A stretch of DNA of 10,641 nucleotides from Thiomonas sp. (GTDB lineage: Bacteria; Pseudomonadota; Gammaproteobacteria; Burkholderiales; Burkholderiaceae). The stretch covers positions 1 through 10,641 of the forward strand of contig DAIAZB010000573.1 in assembly GCA_027443745.1 (NCBI GenBank), in the 5' to 3' direction. This document shows positions 6,929 to 10,641 of the stretch, one piece after another (position 1 is the first letter of the stretch; the number at the start of each line of letters is the position of its first letter). A program made the translations under genes and the position numbers. The notes under the pieces were generated by a model that was not told where the DNA came from, did no database searches, and saw only the letters and a program-made list of their open reading frames with translations.

Positions 6929-7585
6929 ATGTACCTGTTGGACAGCGACGTCGCACGCAAAATGGCGCAGTACATCTTGATCGACGACATGGTCGCTTGC
7001 CTAGGATGCAGACTCGCCGACCTGGCCGTGCTACCACAGCTAAAGTTCCAGCTCGGGATCGGCACGGCTAAGGCGTTACGGAAATTGGGTAACGAGGCCG
7101 CTGTCGCGGCGGCGAACAAACTCATCGACGCCGCGCAGGAAATCAGCCTGGGCCCAGAAGCGGCCAATACGCTGCTTGGGCTCAATCGTCCCGATATCGA
7201 CTCCGGTGAACAGGTGCTCTTCGCGGCACTCCTGCTCGATGTAAGTCGGCAGATGGTCAGCGGCGACAAGCGAGCTATGGTGGCTTTGTCGCAGATCGAA
7301 ACAATCGAGCACGTGTGGGCGTCGCTACGCTGTCTGGAGGATCTCGTCCTGCTCATGGTGCATGCCATGGCGTTCGATGCCCTTTCGGCGAATATTCGTG
7401 GCCGTGCCGATGCGGACATCAGCCTGAGCATCATTTTTGGACGATCCCAAGCGGCCCCAAAGGCGAGCGTGCTCGAGGCCCTGGGGAGCTATCTCAATCA
7501 GCTGATCAACGACACCGGAGGGCGCTACGTGATCTCCGGCAGGCTTGGACGCGTTTGTGGCCAATGCTCGCATCAATCGCTATGA
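6929..7585 (+). CDS. PIN-like domain protein with a replaced C-terminus
   Basis: 218 residues as read. The N-terminus YLLDSDVARKM supplies the first acidic residue (D5 or D7) of a PIN-like fold. D91/E94 in IDSGEQVLFAALL and D113 in VSGDKRAMVAL give the remaining acidic positions, and the pattern VWASLRCLEDLVLLMV follows. PIN domains are Mg2+-dependent ribonucleases common in toxin and defence systems. The gene has its own site (AAGGAG ... GGAGAG upstream) and follows the peptidase by 19 bases. The native part seems to run to about GGRYVI (residue 202). The last 16 residues (SGRLGRVCGQCSHQSL) are read from a fragment of a different gene in another frame, so the original C-terminus has been lost or slightly shortened. 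All acidic positions lie before that point, so activity may survive. The PIN call is by motif spacing, not full homology. Confidence 0.72.
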   Translation: MYLLDSDVARKMAQYILIDDMVACLGCRLADLAVLPQLKFQLGIGTAKALRKLGNEAAVAAANKLIDAAQEISLGPEAANTLLGLNRPDIDSGEQVLFAALLLDVSRQMVSGDKRAMVALSQIETIEHVWASLRCLEDLVLLMVHAMAFDALSANIRGRADADISLSIIFGRSQAAPKASVLEALGSYLNQLINDTGGRYVISGRLGRVCGQCSHQSL

Positions 7586-7644
7586 ACTGGGGGTACACGA
7601 ACCCGACATGGGCACGATCGCCCGCTTGGCGAACGCCTTGTCAG
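7541..7644 (+). pseudogene. XRE-family regulator, internal fragment
   Basis: Read in the frame starting at 7545, the segment gives LDAFVANARINRYELG and then VHEPDMGTIARLANALS. This is the recognition helix and following helix of an XRE (Cro/CI-type) HTH, where the usual wording is a SASARxNxYExGxHxPD block. The first helices are missing at the join with the PIN-like gene. The rest is cut off exactly where the IS66-type terminal repeat begins at 7645. It is a leftover of a second regulator gene and not part of the PIN-like protein, although it overlaps that protein's last codons. Confidence 0.75.
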
Positions 7645-7664
7645 GTAAACGCCCGGCCACCGCA
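7645..7664 (+). repeat. IS66-type left terminal inverted repeat
   Basis: GTAAACGCCCGGCCACCGCA at 7645-7664 marks the boundary between the XRE fragment and the IS remnant. No reverse-complement partner (ending CGGGCGTTTAC) was noticed elsewhere in the window. Confidence 0.65.
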
Positions 7665-7723
7665 CCTGTGATCTGGCGGAGTGGCTGTTGCACGCTCGCG
7701 TGGGATCACGACGAGGTGCAGCG

Positions 7724-8010
7724 ATGGCGACGAATGAGGCGGCGCAGGGTGGGCGGCGCATGTGCAGCGGTGGCGTGAGAGCGGTCTGACGCAGGCGGCG
7801 TACTGCCAGCAGTACGCGCTCAACCGGCACATGCTGACGTACTGGAGCTGGCGGCTGCGCCGAGAGGCGGAGACACCGGCGGCTGGGCCACAGGATGCGC
7901 CCGCGCTGCTGCCGATTCGGATGGTGGAGACGGCGGTGAGCGGTGGTGTTCCGGCGGCTGCGCCGCTGGGCTTGTCACTGACGTGGCCGAGCGGGTTGCG
8001 CCTGCCGATG
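7724..8010 (+). pseudogene. tnpA: IS66-family accessory protein TnpA, frameshifted
   Basis: TnpA is the small HTH protein required with TnpB for IS66 transposition. ATG 7724 with a GAGGT site about 6 bases upstream begins MATNEAAQGGRR. One base appears lost at about 7757-7761, after which the frame entered at 7759 gives [20 protein letters not shown] and [17 protein letters not shown]. That is the conserved helix-turn-helix (the W..SGL.QA.YC pattern) and its W.. RL tail. The protein-like signal continues through PSGLRLPM and fades at about 8005-8010. With both a frameshift and loss of tnpB/tnpC, it is non-functional. Confidence 0.85.
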
Positions 8011-8171
8011 GCGACGGCGACGGCGCGGCCATCAGCTTCGTCCTCGGCGCCGTCACATCACACACCCGGATCGGGATCAGGCCCGAGGCTGCGGCATCGC
8101 ACCGATCATGCTCGGCGCACGGCAACGCCGCCGCTTCCCTCCGCAGCCGCCGCTGCCAGCGCTGCAACGAT

Positions 8172-8814
8172 CACGCTATCCGCCAGATCGTCTCCCGGGC
8201 CGTGGCCACGGATCAGATCGTCGACATCTTCGCGGCGGCGGGGCTGAAGCAGCCGGATATCTCCATCCTCTCCGACGGCTTTCTCGCCGAAGTGCGCGAC
8301 ATGCCGCAGCGCAACCTCGCCGTCGAGCTGCTGCAGAAGCTGCTCAAGGGCGAGATCCGATCCCGCGCCAAACGCAATGTGGTGCAGGGCCGCTCCTTCA
8401 CCGAGATGCTGGAGCAGACCCTGCGCCGCTACCACAACCGCGCGATCGAGACGGCCAGGGTGATCGAGGAGCTGATCGCGATCGCCAAGGATATTCGTGC
8501 CGCGGGGCAGCGCGGTGAGTAACTGGGACTGACCGAAGACGAGGTCGCCTTCTACGACGCGCTGGAAACCAACGACAGCGCGGTCCAGGTTCTGGGCGAC
8601 GACAACCTGCGCCTGATCGCGCGGGAACTCGTGAAGACCCTGCGCGCCAACGTCACCATCGACTGGACGGGTGCGCGAGAACGTGCGCGCACAACTGCGC
8701 GTGCTGGTCAAGCGCATCTTGCGCAAGTACGGCTATCCGCCGGACAAGCAGGAGCGCGCCACGCAGACGGTGCTCGAGCAGGCCTTGCAGCTATCGGGCC
8801 TGTGGGCAGTGTGA
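8172..8814 (+). pseudogene. hsdR: Type I restriction HsdR, C-terminal remnant (DUF3387)
   Basis: HsdR is the motor and nuclease subunit of type I restriction-modification complexes. Only the C-terminal helical domain (about 210 residues) is present. It begins at [19 protein letters not shown] and continues through [20 protein letters not shown] and [20 protein letters not shown] to the end [11 protein letters not shown] with TGA at 8812-8814. The nuclease and helicase domains are absent. Two more lesions are visible. A TAA at 8520-8522 interrupts GQRGE-ELGLTEDE, one base from a glutamate codon. An extra G at about 8670 shifts the frame within [17 protein letters not shown]. No hsdM or hsdS is nearby. 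It is a decayed remnant of a defence system lost from this place. Confidence 0.9.
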
Positions 8815-8856
8815 ATCTGAAGCGCGAATCGACCAAGAGTGCACCGAAAGCGCAGC

Positions 8857-8877
8857 AGGAAAGTTGACTTCTTTCCT
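8857..8877. terminator. Weak stem-loop after hsdR remnant
   Basis: AGGAAAG at 8857-8863 pairs with CTTTCCT at 8871-8877 over a 7-base loop. The stem is short and A/T-rich and no long T-run follows, so termination is doubtful. It may simply separate the hsdR remnant from the next promoter. Confidence 0.3.
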
Positions 8878-8918
8878 CTTAACGTACAGATTATGCGCGC
8901 GGGGTTGTCGAAAAGCTG

Positions 8919-8948
8919 TTGATATTCTTGCGCGCTATCTGATATCCT
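8919..8948 (+). promoter_or_regulatory. Candidate sigma-70 promoter
   Basis: TTGATA at 8919-8924 and TATCCT at 8943-8948 are 18 bases apart, in an unusually A/T-rich patch for this window. They would start transcription near 8955, at the first leader hairpin, and serve the 61-aa and 194-aa genes. Confidence 0.5.
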
Positions 8949-8954
8949 GTTGGA

Positions 8955-8988
8955 CCGCTTCGGCGGCCGCGACCCTAGATGGAGGGTC
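8955..8988 (+). promoter_or_regulatory. Two tandem leader hairpins before the 61-aa gene
   Basis: CCGC-TTCG-GCGG at 8955-8966 is a hairpin with a stable UUCG tetraloop. GACCCT at 8971-8976 pairs with AGGGTC at 8983-8988 over a 6-base loop. Both lie between the predicted transcript start and the GGAG ribosome binding site at 8994-8997. They may stabilise the mRNA 5' end or control translation; no known riboswitch was recognised. Confidence 0.45.
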
Positions 8989-9003
8989 AGACTGGAGAGT
9001 GCC

Positions 9004-9189
9004 ATGACGACCAACCTGAAGACTGCCCAAGAGCTTCTCTTTGGCAAAGAGGGCCTTGGCGCATCCAATTTCAAGATGTTCCCGGGCACGGACCGGGATG
9101 CTACCGTCTCCGAGGTTTCGGCTGAGATTGCTGCATCGTTGCATCGGCTTGCTGATGACAAGCTCGAAGTCGTCGAGCTTGATGACTGA
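9004..9189 (+). CDS. Small hypothetical protein, partner of the ImmA-like gene
   Basis: 61-aa acidic-ended protein. ATG 9004 has a good GGAG site 6 bases upstream. Visible parts are an N-terminal helix (TNLKTAQELLFGKEGL), a central SNFKMFPGTDRDA segment that looks like a conserved core, a helix (VSEVSAEIAASLHRLADD) and a short acidic tail (KLEVVELDD). No membrane segment or signal peptide is present. It is the first gene behind the 8919 promoter and lies 27 bases before the ImmA-like gene, so the two are probably co-transcribed. It may be a partner or antitoxin of that protein. No named family can be given. Confidence 0.7.
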   Translation: MTTNLKTAQELLFGKEGLGASNFKMFPGTDRDATVSEVSAEIAASLHRLADDKLEVVELDD

Positions 9190-9216
9190 GCAGATGTCGG
9201 GGACTGGTGACAAGGA

Positions 9217-9801
9217 ATGTCTTTTCGGGATCTCTACAACTTCTGCCAAGCGCTACAAGCGCCAATCAGTCGCAAGGTGTTGGTGCCCCGCGTCTGTGAT
9301 TTGGCGAAGTGCAGTGAACCCTTGATCTGCGCAGACGGCAAGATCGATACGGCTCGTCTGCGCGGCTACTTTGTTCGCCCCGACTCGGGCGATGCAAAGT
9401 ATGCAAGGTTCTGCAGACCAGACCGCCCGGTGATCGTTTTCGCGCGGGGCCAGGGAGAGGAGTGGGAACGCTTCGTCGTTGTCAAAGAGCTGATGCATTT
9501 GTTCGATGACCCGCTTGAGACCGTCTCAACGGCTGCCGAGTTTGACGGGTTGCTCGAAGAGTTCACTGCGCCGGCAACAGACGGGATGTCGTCAGCTTTC
9601 AGGTCGGAAAACGTCTGCTACTGGCGCGCACTTGCGGTTTTTTGCCCAGAGGCAACGCGGCAGGAACTTGAGAGAGACGTCAAGAAGGACCCGGCGCAAC
9701 TTGAACAAGCTGCCAAGCAGTTGAAACTCCCGCAAGAGATCACGATCAACCTCTTTCGGTCGAGCTTCAAGCAAATCGTGCAGATGCTGATCTGCAAGTA
9801 G
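9217..9801 (+). CDS. ImmA/IrrE-like protein with a degenerate zinc motif
   Basis: 194-aa protein with the layout of a short ImmA/IrrE peptidase. It has strands before the active site (PVIVFARGQGEEWERFVVVK), then KELMHLFDD where active members have HExxH, and later SENVCYWRALAVFCP, which fits the third-ligand region (E131, with the usual proline 13 residues on). A C-terminal helical part follows (EQAAKQLKLPQEITINLF). Residue 90 is Lys instead of the first zinc-binding His, so normal zinc peptidase chemistry is doubtful; E91 and H94 remain. It may be a pseudoenzyme that binds a repressor. The start is limited by a TGA at 9208-9210. ATG 9217 directly follows AAGGA, which is closer than ideal, so translational coupling to the preceding gene is likely. 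Confidence 0.72.
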   Translation: MSFRDLYNFCQALQAPISRKVLVPRVCDLAKCSEPLICADGKIDTARLRGYFVRPDSGDAKYARFCRPDRPVIVFARGQGEEWERFVVVKELMHLFDDPLETVSTAAEFDGLLEEFTAPATDGMSSAFRSENVCYWRALAVFCPEATRQELERDVKKDPAQLEQAAKQLKLPQEITINLFRSSFKQIVQMLICK

Positions 9802-10076
9802 GCGGTTCCCTACGCCACGTGCAGCACGCGCTCGATGGTCGCGCCAATGGGCTTCTCGGATCCTTTCACTGTTGCTGCCCAGCAGCAAAAGCTGCCCGGG
9901 TGTCACGCGCTGCCGACAGGAGTTGAGGCTCGCGGCGGGCGGTGGCTACGCGTTAAGAGCAGTTTGAAGAACCCGATTTGAACTTGCCGTCAGTGGCCTG
10001 ATGGATCACGTGGATAGGTGCGCCGCTGAAGTGGCCGCGACGATTGCCCTTTGTTGCGTGTTGGTTCTCGCTTTCC
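9802..10076. other. Stretch without a recognisable gene
   Basis: About 275 bases. On the minus strand there are short open stretches that look faintly protein-like: QLLLLGSNSER at about 9870-9900, and HFSGAPIHVIHQATDGKFKS ending at a TAA at 9954-9956. Neither has a clear start or a recognised family. They may be tails of lost genes, in keeping with the surrounding fragments. Confidence 0.4.
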
Positions 10077-10420
10077 CCTGCTCTTGAGCTATGTCGCGCT
10101 GCTGATGAGCAGCGCACGCTGGCCGATCTGCTGGGGCGCAGGCGTGTGCTGCAGGCGGGCGCGGCGGTGTTCGTGCTGGGATCGCTGCTGGCCGGGCTGG
10201 CGCCGACTATCGCCGCGTTGATTGCCGGGCGCGTGTTGGCGGGTGTCGCGGCCCTGCTGCTGCCCGCCAGCCTGGCGCTGATCCGCGTCATCTGGGCCGA
10301 TCCGCACGAGCGCGCCCACGCCATCGGCGTGTGGGCCGGCACTAACGGCGCGGCGCTGGCGATCGGCCCCACCCTGGGCGGCTGGCTGATCCAGGTCGCG
10401 GGCTGGCACATGGGACCGTT
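10077..10420 (+). pseudogene. MFS drug-transporter fragment (DHA2-like)
   Basis: Fragment of a major facilitator superfamily efflux protein of the inner membrane. It shows the loop 2-3 signature (TLADLLGRRRVLQAG), then membrane segments AAVFVLGSLLAGLAPTIAAL and AGRVLAGVAALLLPASLAL, the RERA-type loop (ADPHERAHAIGVWAG), and a further segment ending GPTLGGWLIQVAGW (motif C region). Protein-like sequence before 10116 (LLLSYVALLMSS) is in a different frame, so a frameshift may lie near 10105. After VAGWHMGPF, at about 10420, the transporter stops abruptly. Only about 105 residues of an expected 450-500 are present, with no start, so it is non-functional. Confidence 0.82.
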
Positions 10421-10439
10421 TGCAAGCACGCTAACGGCG

Positions 10440-10484
10440 CTGGGTGCCACCGCCCCGGAGGGGGACCGGCGTGGCGGCACCCAG
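10440..10484. terminator. GC-rich stem-loop between MFS fragment and minus-strand gene
   Basis: CTGGGTGCC at 10440-10448 pairs with GGCACCCAG at 10476-10484, and the inner bases add partial G/C pairing. It lies 16 bases past the stop codon of the minus-strand gene at 10501, where a terminator is expected. No T-run follows on that strand, so a factor-dependent site or a palindromic repeat is also possible. Confidence 0.45.
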
Positions 10485-10500
10485 AAGTCGGCTCCTGATT

Positions 10501-10641
10501 CTACTGCTCGAGAATCACGCCATAGTGTCCGTCGACGGACACATTGACGTACCCCCGGCCGCCATTGTCTTGGACCGTGTACTGGGTGCCGGAAATGAGA
10601 TCGGTGACGGTCGAGCCGATGGCGTCGCCCGCCAACCAGAC
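10501..10641 (-). CDS. C-terminal 46 residues of an unknown protein (continues past the window)
   Basis: The minus-strand frame is open from the window edge to TAG at 10501-10503. The visible end reads VWLAGDAIGSTVTDLISG, then TQYTVQDNGGRGYVNVSVDG and HYGVILEQ. It is a Gly/Val/Thr-rich, beta-strand-like C-terminus without a membrane segment, and could belong to a secreted or surface protein. No family is recognised. A stem-loop follows the stop, which supports this as a true gene end. It appears intact, unlike most genes near it. Confidence 0.65.
   Translation of the reverse strand, partial: VWLAGDAIGSTVTDLISGTQYTVQDNGGRGYVNVSVDGHYGVILEQ

Larger units (their letters stand above)
7645..8010 (+). 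mobile_element. IS66-family element, left-end remnant
   Basis: It starts with GTAAACGCCCGGCCACCGC, which fits IS66-family ends (they begin GTAA and contain CGCCC). A tnpA-like gene follows at the usual distance. No tnpB, no tnpC (the DDE transposase) and no matching right end are seen; after about 8010 the sequence runs through unassigned material into an HsdR fragment. The 8 bases before the end are CTTGTCAG. IS66 elements duplicate 8 bp, but the second copy cannot be found because the right side is gone. The element disrupts an XRE gene. Confidence 0.75.

Noticed and set aside
8106..8726. 206-codon minus-strand open frame over the HsdR remnant
   Set aside because: It is the mirror of the HsdR coding sequence; the plus-strand reading has clear family wording while this one has none.
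9802..9906. Minus-strand universal stress protein tail (LLLLGSNSER ... GATIERVLHVA)
   Set aside because: The match is short, needs a frame change and has no supporting motif such as the ATP-binding glycines, so it was left as an unassigned stretch.
1..10641. CRISPR array, tRNA, rRNA or integrase
   Set aside because: No regularly spaced repeats, no cloverleaf-like gene and no tyrosine or serine integrase motifs were seen in either strand.

Overview
The window is GC-rich DNA of proteobacterial character. The genes recall families common in Xanthomonadaceae, Pseudomonas and Burkholderiales (RaxB/CvaB-like exporter, IS110 and IS66 elements, sce7726/beta proteins), but no marker fixes the genus. 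It reads as an accessory or genomic-island segment: a few intact genes sit among many broken pieces of other genes, joined end to end.

Layout. (1) 1-810: the C-terminal end of an SseB-like protein that begins before the window, then a decayed unknown gene. (2) 814-2342: an apparently intact IS110-family transposase on the minus strand. The non-coding stretch upstream of it has the structure expected of a guide (bridge) RNA. (3) 2424-3450: an internal fragment of a group II intron reverse transcriptase, abutting an antisense fragment of a peptidase-type ABC exporter. (4) 3816-7585: the main intact block. A beta family protein (+) converges on an sce7726-family PD-(D/E)xK nuclease (-). That nuclease is divergent from a plus-strand run of a small HTH regulator, an ImmA/IrrE zinc peptidase and a PIN-like protein. 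(5) 7541-8814: scar region with an XRE regulator fragment, the left end of an IS66-family element with a frameshifted tnpA, and the C-terminal end of a type I restriction HsdR carrying a nonsense codon and a frameshift. (6) 8919-9801: promoter, structured leader, a 61-aa protein and a 194-aa ImmA/IrrE-like protein whose HExxH motif has become KELMH. (7) 9802-10641: gene-poor stretch, an MFS transporter fragment, a stem-loop, and the last 46 residues of a minus-strand protein.

How the genes may work together. The 3816-7585 block looks like a defence or toxin-regulation module. The HTH protein would control the divergent promoter, which contains palindromes and perhaps gives a leaderless transcript. 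The ImmA/IrrE peptidase would inactivate a repressor or antitoxin. The PIN-like protein and the sce7726 protein are the likely nucleases, and the beta protein is a conserved partner of unknown mechanism. The HsdR remnant and the second ImmA-like locus fit a site where defence cargo is repeatedly gained and lost. These functional links are inference from gene families and order.
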